Counted from the stretch's first letter, positions 17,076-26,227 are shown. The stretch is DNA of 64,000 nt from Apilactobacillus apisilvae (GCF_023380225.1 NZ_CP093362.1:744001-808000), one strand, 5' to 3'. Numbers and translations: made by a program. Notes: generated by a model from the sequence alone, not told the origin.

Positions 17076-17774
17076 ATGAAACTTTTAATTGGTGAGTTTG
17101 TCGGTACATACTTAATGCTATCTTTAGGTTTAGTAAGCAGTGTTGTAATTAATTATTTTTTATTTCCTAAGCATCAAAATCGTTGGTTAACTGGTTTTTA
17201 TTGGGGAATTAGTATTTTAATTCCATCATTTATAACCACGTTGCTATTTGGTACTGCAGGTTTTAACCCCGTTGTTTCGCTTACTTTAGCAGTAAATGAT
17301 AAAATTAGTTTTTGGTTATTTATTGGAGAAGTAATTATGCAAACTTTAGGTGCCTGGTTAGCATCATCCACGGTTAACTTGGTGTGGTCAAAATGGCTAA
17401 GAAGCTTGCCACTTAATTTAAACTTATATGCAACTGTACCAAGAAATCTAAATAAGTGGAAAACAAATTTTATTTGGGAAATGTTTGGTACATTTATTAT
17501 CGTAATAAACATGCAGGCCATGTCTAATATAGTAGATAGTCCTTGGTGGATAAAAACTATTTGGTCATCAATTTTAATGACGATTATAATTTCAATTATT
17601 GCACCAATTACTGGCGCTGCTTTCAATCCAGTACGTGACTTAATTCCTAGATTGTTCTTTTCTAGAACCTATGACAAAGGACTATCACAATGGAAATATT
17701 CAATTATTCCATTACTAGGTCCACTGGTTGGCGGTATCTTAGGCATTATATTTAGTTTTTTAGTTTATAAATGA
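17076..17774 (+). CDS. Aquaporin/glycerol-facilitator family channel
   Basis: MIP-family pore protein of 232 residues. Both half-helix signature boxes are present in altered form: N64-P-V and N184-P-V, where the family normally has N-P-A. The second box continues R187-D188 (NPVRDLIPR), and the aspartate after the selectivity arginine is the mark of aquaglyceroporins over strict water channels. EFVGTYLMLSLG at the N-terminus is also typical. GGGGGT precedes the ATG. Its last 15 bases overlap the convergent degV-family gene, and no terminator lies between. Glycerol, water or small solutes are the likely cargo; lactate cannot be excluded. Confidence 0.85.
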   Translation: MKLLIGEFVGTYLMLSLGLVSSVVINYFLFPKHQNRWLTGFYWGISILIPSFITTLLFGTAGFNPVVSLTLAVNDKISFWLFIGEVIMQTLGAWLASSTVNLVWSKWLRSLPLNLNLYATVPRNLNKWKTNFIWEMFGTFIIVINMQAMSNIVDSPWWIKTIWSSILMTIIISIIAPITGAAFNPVRDLIPRLFFSRTYDKGLSQWKYSIIPLLGPLVGGILGIIFSFLVYK

Positions 17775-18617
17775 TCCAGATTTACAAGTCATAACTGCAA
17801 AAGCATTTTTACCAGTATGAGTTGCTACAATTGCAGAAGTATATAACATTGATAATTCAGCGTTTGGGAACATTTCTCCTAAACGTTGTTTTATTTTTGA
17901 TGGAAAAGTATCATCACCAGTGTAACTAATTCCAATAAAAGAAAAATCTTCATCTTTAATGTTTTCGCAATAATTTTCAAACCATTTATTAAATGTTTTT
18001 TTGCCACGACCTTTAATTTGTAAATCCATATCTTTAGGTAAAACTTCAAAAATGACATGTAAATTCATTAATTTAGAAATAATTCCCTTTGCTTTACTAA
18101 TACGTCCACCTCTAACCAAGTTCTCTAGTGTACTTGCACCAATATATAAATTAGTATTTTTAATCATTTCATTTACTGCATCAATAATTTGATTTACGTT
18201 ATATTCACCAGTGTTAGCCATTTTGGCAGCTGTTTTAACAATAAATCCCAGACTTTGATCAATATAATGGGTATTAATAACTTTTACTGTACCATCGGCA
18301 ATTTCAGCAGCTTGTTCTGCGGAATGTACTGTTCCACTTAACAAATCGGTCATATGAATTGATATAACGGTATCGCCATCTTTAGTTAAACTATTGTATA
18401 ATTCCACAAAGTCACCAATTGAAGGTTGACTAGTAATTGGAAAGTCACCTTTTGGATTATCATCAATTTGTTTAATTAATTTTTGACCGTTAATATCAAT
18501 ATCATCTTTGTACGATTTATCCCCAATGCTAACATTCAAAGGAATTACATTAATTCCTAATTCATTACAAACATCTTGTGGAATTAATGCAGTAGAATCA
18601 GTTACAATTTTTATCAT
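17760..18617 (-). CDS. DegV-family fatty-acid-binding protein
   Basis: DegV (FakB-type) protein of 285 residues that in studied relatives holds a fatty acid for phosphorylation by FakA. MIKIVTDSTALIPQDV at the start and SQPSIGDFVELY near residue 63 are family signatures. The SIHMTDLLSGTVHSAEQAAE block (~82-101) and VRGGRISKAKG near residue 168 follow in order. The C-terminal THTGKNAFAVM contains the conserved glycine region. No fakA is next to it. AAGGAGAA precedes the ATG. The 3' end overlaps the channel gene on the other strand. Confidence 0.9.
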   Translation of the reverse strand: MIKIVTDSTALIPQDVCNELGINVIPLNVSIGDKSYKDDIDINGQKLIKQIDDNPKGDFPITSQPSIGDFVELYNSLTKDGDTVISIHMTDLLSGTVHSAEQAAEIADGTVKVINTHYIDQSLGFIVKTAAKMANTGEYNVNQIIDAVNEMIKNTNLYIGASTLENLVRGGRISKAKGIISKLMNLHVIFEVLPKDMDLQIKGRGKKTFNKWFENYCENIKDEDFSFIGISYTGDDTFPSKIKQRLGEMFPNAELSMLYTSAIVATHTGKNAFAVMTCKSGSFIN

Positions 18618-18712
18618 TTAAATTCTCCTTATCTAAGCTACTTATATATAACCATGATAAAGGTAATTAAACTTTTTTTCACTATCTTTTTGTAACTTAT
18701 AATATAAAATAA

Positions 18713-18743
18713 AAAAAGATAGACTTTTTAAGCCTATCTTTTT
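18713..18743 (-). terminator. Terminator of the DUF2798 gene
   Basis: AAAGATAG and CTATCTTT form the stem, with an inner CTT/AAG after one mismatch; the T-run is on the minus-strand side. Confidence 0.82.
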
Positions 18744-18751
18744 GAATAAAT

Positions 18752-19219
18752 TTAATTAGTACTTGCTTGAATTTTACCTAGTCCCAATCGACTAATTGGT
18801 CCCACAATGATTAGTTGAAGTGGCAAAGCAACAATTAAGTTAAATAACCAAGCATGACCGTAAATTCCCCATGAAATATTGCCTAAACCAAATGTTACAA
18901 TAATGCCAAATAGTGACATTAGAGTTACCATTCCTAAGACCATCATACATGAGATCCATAATGCTATTTTGATGGGGGTTTTTTCCCATTCTGGTTTAAA
19001 AATAAATTTAAAGAATATTCCTTTAACAAGTGGACCTACTAAAGCTAAATCTAAAATAGCTGCAACAACTAGTGCTAATGGATATCCCTTTAACACTTCT
19101 AAAATAAATCCTGAATCAATTCCACTCGAAATTGCAATATTATAAGCTTCCATTACAATAACCATCATTCCTGCCATCATTCCTGTAAACATTAACTCTT
19201 CTTTAAAATTTCTTGGCAT
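18752..19219 (-). CDS. DUF2798 membrane protein
   Basis: Four-helix membrane protein of 155 residues, built from two diverged halves (~5-75 and ~82-150), each with a pair of hydrophobic helices. LALVVAAILDLALVGPLVKG in the first half and LIVALPLQLIIVGPISRLGL in the second are matching ends: both have the VGP motif. This two-copy layout is that of DUF2798 proteins, whose function is unknown. The start follows AAGGAGTA. Monocistronic, between a terminator and the small gene at 19303. Confidence 0.8.
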   Translation of the reverse strand: MPRNFKEELMFTGMMAGMMVIVMEAYNIAISSGIDSGFILEVLKGYPLALVVAAILDLALVGPLVKGIFFKFIFKPEWEKTPIKIALWISCMMVLGMVTLMSLFGIIVTFGLGNISWGIYGHAWLFNLIVALPLQLIIVGPISRLGLGKIQASTN

Positions 19220-19302
19220 GTATTTACTCCTTCTTAGTATTTATATTAATCTTCAATTTTTACCATACCATTAAAAAAAAAGCTTCGTAAGTTACAATTA
19301 TG

Positions 19303-19506
19303 TTACAAATTATTCCAGATATCATTGATGATCTTTGTTTTCATAACATTACATATTAATTCAACCATTTGATTAGGCATATACGTTCTGACATCCAGCT
19401 TCGCATTTTGATCATTAATTTTCGTAATTAATAGACCATCATATTTAATCTCAATATTATATTTTTTAAATCCATTCACAATTCGTTGTAAGTCTTGTTC
19501 ATTCAT
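19303..19506 (-). CDS. Small protein of unknown function
   Basis: Unrecognised protein of 67 residues. The ATG at 19506 is chosen over the one at 19524 because GGATGGAG stands eight bases before it, while the upstream ATG is itself part of that region. The sequence alternates helix and strand: LQRIVNGFKKYNIEIKYDG, LLITKINDQNAKLDVRTYMP, QMVELICNVMKTKIINDIW. It is divergent from the helicase gene, with starts about 30 bases apart. Confidence 0.6.
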   Translation of the reverse strand: MNEQDLQRIVNGFKKYNIEIKYDGLLITKINDQNAKLDVRTYMPNQMVELICNVMKTKIINDIWNNL

Positions 19507-19536
19507 AAGTAATACTCCATCCATTTTATTTTAGAG

Positions 19537-21912
19537 GTGATCATTATTAATCATATTGGCGTTCGTGAATTAGTTGAATTCACATTGCGTAGTGGTGATT
19601 TAAACAGTCATTTAAATAGTAACAACACTGCTAAACAAGGAACTAGAATTCATCGAAAATTACAAAAAAAGCAATCAAAAGATTATCAATCAGAGATAAA
19701 TTTATCTAAAAAATTAGTAATCAATAATATCCAATTCAAGTTGGATGGAAGAATTGATGGATTAATCTCAAACGATAAAAAAACAGAAATTGAAGAAATT
19801 AAAACATCCGATTTAAATTTTAATGAAATTCCCGATAACATCTTAAAGTTATATTGGGGACAGGCAAAAGTTTATGCACATTTATTGATGGATGCAAAAC
19901 CCAAAATTAAAAAAGTAACATTAAAATTAACTTATGTTCAGACACCTGATGAAAAGATTAATACTAAATATTTAGACATATCAAAAAAAGAAGCCAAAAC
20001 TTTTTTTGATAATTTAATTAATGAATATGAAGAATGGCTCAAATTAAGAAGTGATATCATTAAAAAAAGAAATGTCACTGCTAAGAAACTAAAATTTCCT
20101 TTTAAATCATTTCGAAAGGGTCAACGTGAATTTGCAGCGACTGTTTACAAATCAATCGCTTTTCAAAAGCATTTATTTGCGCAAGCACCCACTGGAACTG
20201 GTAAAACAATTTCCACGTTATTTCCAGCAGTTAAAGCAATGGGTGAAAATCTGTGTAATCGTATTTTTTATTTCACTGCTAAGCAAAGCACCCAAAGCGT
20301 CGCTGAAGAAACCCTCAATATCCTATCACAAAATAAATTATATATTAAAAGTATTACGATTACCGCTAAAGATAAAATTATCTTTGATGAAGAAAGAAAT
20401 GTGAAACCTGAAGATAATAAATATATGATTGGATATTATGATCGACTGAAACCAGCAATCAAACAAATTCTAACCAATGAAAATCAAATCAATAATAAAG
20501 TTCTTAAAAAATATGCTAAACAATATCAACTGGATCCTTTTGAATTTTCACTGGACATTAGCTTATTTTGTGATGTTATTATTTGTGATTATAACTATTT
20601 ATTTGATCCTCAAGTGTATTTAAAAAGATTTTTTGCAGTTAAAGATAGCGACAACATCTTTTTAATTGATGAAGCCCATAATTTGGTTAATCGTTCTCGT
20701 GATATGTATTCAGCTAGTTTAAATAATTCTCCAATTAAGAAATTAATTAAATTATCAAATGTAAATACAAATAAAAATGAAAAGTTAAATAACGCATTAA
20801 AAACATTCAATCGTTCTTATAAGAGTAATACTAAAATTTTAAAAGACAAAAATGTTGATCAAGTTAATTTTTCAGAACCGTTAAATGCATTTAACAAACA
20901 AGTTAATAAATTAATTGACAAAATCCACGAATGGTTAAGAAAAAACGAACAAGATGATGAACTAACTGATATGATTCTTGAATATTATTTTAAATTATTA
21001 CATTATCAAAGAATAAATGATTTTTATGATCAAACTTATCAAACGAGAATTTTCAAAGATAATCAAAATACAATCATTAAATTGTTTTGCATTGATCCTA
21101 GTCAAAATCTAAGTGAATCCCTATCATTGGGTGGAGCTGCAGTCTTATTTTCTGCTACCCTTTCGCCAATTAAATATTATCAAAGATTACTTGGTGATGA
21201 GGATGATAGTTTATCATACGAAATTGAATCGCCTTTCAAACCTACTAATCAACAAATAATTATTAATAATTATATTGCAACAACCTACAAACAAAGAGCA
21301 AATAATGTACAAAAAATAATTGATAGCATCAAAACTATGGTTAATAATAAATTTGGCCATTATTTAATTTTTGCACCTTCTAAACATTTTTTAGAAATGA
21401 TTGTTAAAGAATTTAAAAAACAAAATCCCAATATTCCAATTATTGAACAAGAATCATTTATGAATAATGATCAAAGGGCTAATTTTATTAATACTTTTAA
21501 AAATAATACAAATAAAAACTTAATTGGATTTGCTTTATTGGGTGGCATCTTCAGTGAAGGAATTGATTTAAAACATGATGAATTAATTGGTGTCGGAATT
21601 ATATCCGTTGGATTACCAGGACTGAGCACCGAAAATAATTTAATCAAAGAATTTTTTGATAAAGAAAATGGTCATGGATTTGAATATGCGTACCAATTAC
21701 CGGGACTAAATAATATTTTTCAAGCTGCTGGTCGACTAATTAGAACCGACCAAGATGTTGGTAATATCTTATTAATGGATTATCGATTCTCACAAAGCCG
21801 CTATAAAAAATATTTTCCTAATAACTGGCAAAAAAATAATCTACAAACTGCTTATAGTCAAAAACAAAACAATTATCTAATTAAAAATTTTTGGCAAATG
21901 CATAAAAAATAA
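19537..21912 (+). CDS. Rad3/DinG-type DNA helicase with N-terminal nuclease-like domain
   Basis: Superfamily 2 helicase of up to 791 residues. An N-terminal PD-(D/E)XK-like part (~30-170) shows H39, D74 in GRIDG and E87-x-K89. Walker A APTGTGKT is at 217-224, DEAH at 378-381, and motif VI QAAGRLIRTDQD is near the end. Between Walker A and DEAH, family members normally carry four Fe-S cysteines. Here the equivalent stretch (AKDKIIFDEERNVKPEDNKY to QLDPFEFSLD, ~277-340) has none, so the cluster is probably lost. Start: GTG 19537 opens the frame but lies inside a perfect GAGGTGATC ribosome binding site; ATT 19546 is the better-placed start by position. Confidence 0.85.
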   Translation: MIIINHIGVRELVEFTLRSGDLNSHLNSNNTAKQGTRIHRKLQKKQSKDYQSEINLSKKLVINNIQFKLDGRIDGLISNDKKTEIEEIKTSDLNFNEIPDNILKLYWGQAKVYAHLLMDAKPKIKKVTLKLTYVQTPDEKINTKYLDISKKEAKTFFDNLINEYEEWLKLRSDIIKKRNVTAKKLKFPFKSFRKGQREFAATVYKSIAFQKHLFAQAPTGTGKTISTLFPAVKAMGENLCNRIFYFTAKQSTQSVAEETLNILSQNKLYIKSITITAKDKIIFDEERNVKPEDNKYMIGYYDRLKPAIKQILTNENQINNKVLKKYAKQYQLDPFEFSLDISLFCDVIICDYNYLFDPQVYLKRFFAVKDSDNIFLIDEAHNLVNRSRDMYSASLNNSPIKKLIKLSNVNTNKNEKLNNALKTFNRSYKSNTKILKDKNVDQVNFSEPLNAFNKQVNKLIDKIHEWLRKNEQDDELTDMILEYYFKLLHYQRINDFYDQTYQTRIFKDNQNTIIKLFCIDPSQNLSESLSLGGAAVLFSATLSPIKYYQRLLGDEDDSLSYEIESPFKPTNQQIIINNYIATTYKQRANNVQKIIDSIKTMVNNKFGHYLIFAPSKHFLEMIVKEFKKQNPNIPIIEQESFMNNDQRANFINTFKNNTNKNLIGFALLGGIFSEGIDLKHDELIGVGIISVGLPGLSTENNLIKEFFDKENGHGFEYAYQLPGLNNIFQAAGRLIRTDQDVGNILLMDYRFSQSRYKKYFPNNWQKNNLQTAYSQKQNNYLIKNFWQMHKK

Positions 21913-21943
21913 GCATATCGATTAAGATATGCTTATTTTTATT
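21907..21943. terminator. Bidirectional terminator
   Basis: AAATAAGCATATC pairs with GATATGCTTATTT with a six-base loop; shared by the helicase and the convergent lactonase gene. Confidence 0.88.
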
Positions 21944-21947
21944 ATAT

Positions 21948-22985
21948 TTAAATTTCTTTAGCTACACAGACACCTTCTGGTACCATGAAGTCTTGTTGTA
22001 TAACTGTTAATTTACCAGTTTGTTTATCACGTGAGTACAAAGTAGCATTATCACTATTTTGGTTAACTACAATTACAAAACTTTCATCAGAATTAAAGTT
22101 AAAATCACGTGGAAAGTCACCTTCAGTAGGAATTAATTGAATGCGTTTAACTTTGTCATCTGGTTGAGCTTCAAAAACAGCTAAACTATTATTCCCACGA
22201 TTAGAAACATAGATAAATTTACCATCTTCGGAAATTCTAATAGCAGCAGAACCATTATGATCAACCCAATCATGTGGAATTGTATCAACAATGTGTTTAA
22301 CTTCAAAAGTTCCATTATCGGCATTATATCTTAGCACTGCTAACTTGCTGCTTAATTCACCGACTAAATATGCCAAATTAGTATTATGATCAAAAACAAT
22401 ATGTCTTGGACCAAAGCCTGCTTCCATCTTTAAGCAAGAAATTTCAGTTAAACTACCATCTTCGTCATTAATATCATAAACATAAACACGATCTTGACCT
22501 AAGTCCACAACCACTAAACGATTGTCCGGTGTTAAATCAGCATAATGAGGATGCGCACCATTTTGTTGTTCAGGTCTTGGACCAACATGACCTTCATGAA
22601 CAACCTTATTTTGAAAATCAATTGAGCCATCAGATTCAATCTTATATACCATTACTTCACCAGTATGATAATTAGCAGTATAAACAAATTGACGTTTTTC
22701 ATCAACAGCAATATAAGCCGGATTAGTAGCTTCATTAATACAACGGTTAATTTCAGTAGTTGGACGAGTAGATGCATCTAATGCCATTGCACCACCAGCA
22801 CCATTTTCAGCTTTATCAACTGAATAAATCTTGTTATCTTTAGACATTGCTACATATGTAGGGTTACGGCCCTTAGCAACAAATTGTAAATTTTGTAATT
22901 CTTTTTTATCAGTATCTAAGTCAATTTCATAGACACCCTTACTAATTTTGCTAGTATATGTTCCAATTAAGAATTTTTCAATCAT
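21948..22985 (-). CDS. pgl: Lactonase family protein, 6-phosphogluconolactonase-like
   Basis: Seven-bladed beta-propeller of the lactonase family (PF10282), 345 residues, close to the usual length. In relatives it hydrolyses 6-phosphogluconolactone in the cytoplasm as part of the phosphogluconate route, which is central in heterofermentative lactobacilli. Diagnostic segments are the N-terminal LIGTYTSKISKGVYEI, the repeated blade pattern YIAVDEKRQFVYTANYHTGE, NGAHPHYADLTPDNRLVVVD with its conserved His pair, and GPRHIVFDHN. AGTGAGAT precedes the ATG. Monocistronic. Actual lactonase activity is inferred from the family. Confidence 0.85.
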   Translation of the reverse strand: MIEKFLIGTYTSKISKGVYEIDLDTDKKELQNLQFVAKGRNPTYVAMSKDNKIYSVDKAENGAGGAMALDASTRPTTEINRCINEATNPAYIAVDEKRQFVYTANYHTGEVMVYKIESDGSIDFQNKVVHEGHVGPRPEQQNGAHPHYADLTPDNRLVVVDLGQDRVYVYDINDEDGSLTEISCLKMEAGFGPRHIVFDHNTNLAYLVGELSSKLAVLRYNADNGTFEVKHIVDTIPHDWVDHNGSAAIRISEDGKFIYVSNRGNNSLAVFEAQPDDKVKRIQLIPTEGDFPRDFNFNSDESFVIVVNQNSDNATLYSRDKQTGKLTVIQQDFMVPEGVCVAKEI

Positions 22986-23085
22986 GTTAAAATCTCACTT
23001 TCAACTAGAATTAGATTTACTATATAGTTCTATTATTACATATTTTTATAGTAATTCGAAAGATTTTGCTAAACAATTTTAGATA

Positions 23086-23113
23086 TTGACTAAATAATAA
23101 ATATCCTTATAAT
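23086..23113 (+). promoter_or_regulatory. Promoter of the mmuPM T-box transcript
   Basis: TTGACT and TATAAT separated by 16 bases, about 20 bases before the leader core. Confidence 0.7.
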
Positions 23114-23129
23114 AATGAGTAACAAATTA

Positions 23130-23360
23130 AAATATTAGGTTTTGATGAGAAAAGTAAATAGTTAATAATTTTAAAGAGAACTTATGGTTGGTGAAAATAA
23201 GTAAATTATTACTATACGAAAATGGTCTCTGAACTATTATAAGTGAACATTTAACTTATAACGGTAGTACCCGATAAAACACAAAGGAATATGTAAGTCG
23301 TTCCGGATAAGGTGGTACAACGAGACACTCGCCCTTTTTTAAGGACGGGTGTTTTTTATT
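23130..23360 (+). promoter_or_regulatory. Methionine T-box leader
   Basis: Stem I elements TGATGAGAAAAGTAA, AGAGAAC and GGTGAAAA appear in order. The specifier loop reads GAAA-ATG-G with ATG at 23222-23224, a methionine codon. The antiterminator bulge is in GGTGGTACAACG (23311-23322), whose TGGT would pair with an ACCA tRNA end. The terminator (23324-23359) uses CACTCG/CGGGTG and CCTT/AAGG arms followed by a T-run. The methionine specifier fits the S-methylmethionine genes behind it. All landmarks look intact although both genes are broken. Confidence 0.93.
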
Positions 23361-23382
23361 TTATAAAGGAGTGATGTTGAAT

Positions 23383-24722
23383 ATGGTGAAGAAAACTTTT
23401 TCTAAAGAATTACAAAGTAAGCATTTAATCACAATGTCATTAGGTGGTGTTATTGGTACTGGTATTTTTATGAGTACTGGTTACTCTATGGACCAATTGG
23501 GACAATCATTGCCTATATTATTGGTTCTATTTTAGTATGCATGGTCATGGCATGCTTAGGTGAACTTACTGTTCAAGATCCAAATACCGGTGCTTTTCAT
23601 ACTTATGCCAGCAAATACATTAGTCCAGCAATGGGATTTGTAGTTGCTTGGATGTATTGGTTAACTTGGACAATTGCTTTAGGTTCAGAATTTATCGCAC
23701 TAGCTACAATTGCCAGACAGTATTTTAGTAATATTCCTATTTGGGGATATAGCTTAATTTTTGCAATTATAATTTTATTACTTAATACTTTAAATATGGA
23801 TGTTTTTGCTAAAAGTGAACTATGGATGTCTTTAATTAAGGTTCTTGCCTTATCAGTATTTTTAGTAATTAGTATTTTAATCATTTTTAAAATAATTCCA
23901 TTTCACCCCATTTTTGGTAAGTTAACAAAAAATGGCATTTTCCCAAATGGAATCACACCCCTTATATCAATTATCTTATCCGCTAACTTTGCTTTCTCAG
24001 GAACTGAAATGATTGCAGTTGGTGCTGGTGAGAGTAGTAATCCAAAAAAGTCTGTTCCTATCGCAATCAAAAAAAATCTAATTACACTAATTATTTTATT
24101 TATTGGCACAATCATTGCTTTAGGGTCAATTTTACCTCAAAGTTCATCATCATTTTCACAAACTCCATTTGTTACAGTTTTACATTCAGTTAATATTCCA
24201 TATGCTTCAGACATTATGAATGCCATTTTATTTATCACAATCTTTTCTGGGGCTAACTCTGGAGTGTATGCAGCTTCAAGAATGTTATGGTCTTTAGCTG
24301 ATAAACAAACTTTACCAAAATCATTAGCTAAGTTAAGTAAACACGGTATTCCTATTTATGGATTAACCTTAACCATTTTAGGTGGCTTTTTGGCATTATT
24401 TTCTAGTATTTATGCCCCCAATACAGTTTACTTAGCATTAACTGCAATTTCGGCTTTTGCGGTTGTCGTAGTTTGGCTAATTATTGGTTGGTCACAACTA
24501 AACTTTAGTAAACTGTTTCTTAAAAAACATTCAATTGATGAGTTAACTTATAAAACACCAATGTATCCAATAATTCCGTGGTTAGTAATTATTATTTGTA
24601 CCCTTTCACTAATTGGAATTGCATGGGATCCTAATCAGCGGATTGCAATTATTATTGGTTTACCATTTGCAATTATTTGTTACCTAACATATAAATTATT
24701 TTATGAAAGAAAAGGAGCCTAG
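23383..24722 (+). pseudogene. mmuP: S-methylmethionine permease, frameshifted
   Basis: Amino-acid permease of the APC family broken near its start. From ATG 23383 the reading runs through the conserved LITMSLGGVIGTGIFMSTGY and then leaves the family in a wrong frame, stopping after ~50 codons. From 23490 a second frame resumes exactly with GPIGTIIAYIIGSILV and continues intact to 24722. Relatives have about five residues between GY and GPIG; only five bases remain, so a deletion of about ten bases is the simplest cause. About 12 membrane helices are otherwise preserved. The longest intact ORF starts at internal ATG 23541 and lacks helix 1, so it is unlikely to work. Assigned as MmuP from family, T-box and the mmuM gene next door. 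Confidence 0.85.
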
Positions 24723-24724
24723 CT

Positions 24725-25642
24725 ATGAATAAATTTGAACTTTGGGCTAAAAATCAAAAACACATCTTAATGGATAGTTCTATGTCTACTGGATTGGAAG
24801 AACGTGGACTAAATTTAAATGATAAATTATGGACTGCACGCGCTTTAGATCAATATCCAAAGTTAGTGGAAGAAGTTCATCAAGCATATTTTAATGCTGG
24901 TTCTACTTTAACAACTATTGATACCTATCAAGCAAGTATTAAAGGCTTAACTAGTCATGGTTACAATCATGAGCAAGCTTGTAATTTAATTCAAAAGGCC
25001 TTCAATTTAGCTAAAGATGCTCAAAAACAAGTATCTAAAAAAGCCTGGTTAGCAGCCGGCATTGGTCCTTATGGCGCTTTCTTAGCAAATGGGTCTGAAT
25101 ATACTGGTGATTATCAATTATCTGAAAAAGAATATGTTGATTTTCATAAAGAAAGAATTGAAATTTTAGTAAAATTGGGTGTTGATGTATTATTATTAGA
25201 AACATTACCTAATTTTGCAGAAATCAAGGCATTGGTAAAATTTACTAAACAATTTACAGTCCCATCTATTGTCGCTTGTTCAATGAAAGATGCCAATCAT
25301 TTAGCTGATGGAACTAATATTAAAGTTGTCCAAGCATTTTTAGAAAAACAAAATAATGTAATTGTCTATGGCCTCAATTGTACTGACCCTAAAATTGTCA
25401 CCCCTGCTCTAAAAAACTTAATTAATAATTACCCTAACCATAAAGACTTAATCGCATTTCCTAACTCTGGTGCAACTTACAACCCTGAAATTAAAGAATG
25501 AAATCAAGATGGACTGAATATTAATGAATTCAATAAACTAGCAAAGCAATGGCTACATTTAGGTTTAAAATACATTGGTGGATGCTGCTGCATGTCTGAA
25601 AAACAAACTCTATCTATTTATGAGCATTTCTTTAAAAAGTAA
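24725..25642 (+). pseudogene. mmuM: Homocysteine S-methyltransferase, nonsense mutation
   Basis: Enzyme that makes methionine from homocysteine and S-methylmethionine. The N-terminal 258 residues are intact (HILMDSSMSTGLEERGLNLN, TTIDTYQASIKGL, VYGLNCTDP with the first zinc cysteine). A TGA at 25499-25501 replaces the tryptophan expected in the EIKEW segment. The same frame stays open behind it to TAA 25640, coding for KYIGGCCCMSEKQ, which holds the other zinc cysteines. The truncated product would therefore lack its zinc site. TGA acts as an ordinary stop elsewhere here (genes ending at 1154 and 11816), so recoding is unlikely. It starts two bases after mmuP. Confidence 0.88.
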
Positions 25643-25696
25643 AATTTATGGAATATAATTATATGTAGTATTTTAAATAAAGGAGCTTAAATAAAT

Positions 25697-26122
25697 ATGA
25701 AGAGTTTTGAAGGTATTCATCCTATTTTAACTAATAATTTTAGATTAGATTGGTTAACAGAATTTAAGTTACAAGATGTAATTGATTTTCAAAAAAAGTC
25801 TGACCCTGAATCTGATATTGCATCAACTGGTAATTTCATTAATGCTGCCATGATTGATGTTATGCGTAAAAAAGCCCTATTATGGGGAATTGAAAATAAA
25901 GAGACCCACCAATTTATTGGAATGGGTGGAATTGCTAATATTAGTGAAGGTGATACTGCTCCTACCATTTATCTTAATATCATCGAAATTGATACAACCT
26001 TAGAAATGGAAATCTTAAACCGAATTCACAAACTAGCTAAAGATTACTGGCCAACAGCTAAATTTTATTACAATATTCAACCAACCAATGAGAAAATTGA
26101 ACGTCATTTAAGACTATATTAA
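25697..26122 (+). CDS. GNAT-like acetyltransferase-fold protein
   Basis: Protein of 141 residues resembling small GNAT-fold proteins of lactobacilli. The front half has the helical RLDWLTEFKLQDVIDFQKK, the middle has the strand pair LLWGIENKETHQFIGMGGIA, which matches the central GNAT beta strands, and the end FYYNIQPTNEKIERHLRLY fits the last strand and helix. The acetyl-CoA loop Q/R-x-x-G-x-G/A is not clear, so activity is uncertain. AAAGGAGC precedes the ATG. It lies between the decayed mmu operon and perR, with no evident functional partner. Confidence 0.65.
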   Translation: MKSFEGIHPILTNNFRLDWLTEFKLQDVIDFQKKSDPESDIASTGNFINAAMIDVMRKKALLWGIENKETHQFIGMGGIANISEGDTAPTIYLNIIEIDTTLEMEILNRIHKLAKDYWPTAKFYYNIQPTNEKIERHLRLY

Positions 26123-26182
26123 TTTCCATTTAAATAATTGCTATTTTATTGATTTATTTAAAAATTAATTTTATTATTAAGT

Positions 26183-26197
26183 TAATAATTATTCTAA
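26183..26197. promoter_or_regulatory. PerR-box-like operator before perR
   Basis: TAATAATTATTCTAA matches the PerR box TTATAATNATTATAA at 12 of 14 defined positions and lies 31 bases before the perR start. The 24-base stretch 26182-26205 is repeated with two differences before the VIT1 genes (41303-41326). Autoregulation is the likely meaning. Confidence 0.6.
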
Positions 26198-26227
26198 ACT
26201 AGCAAATTATTTAAGGAGGGATATTAT

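Noticed and set aside
25499..25501. TGA read as tryptophan (recoding) in mmuM
   Set aside because: TGA ends other intact genes here (e.g. 1154, 11816, 17774), and the neighbouring mmuP is also broken, so a nonsense mutation is simpler.
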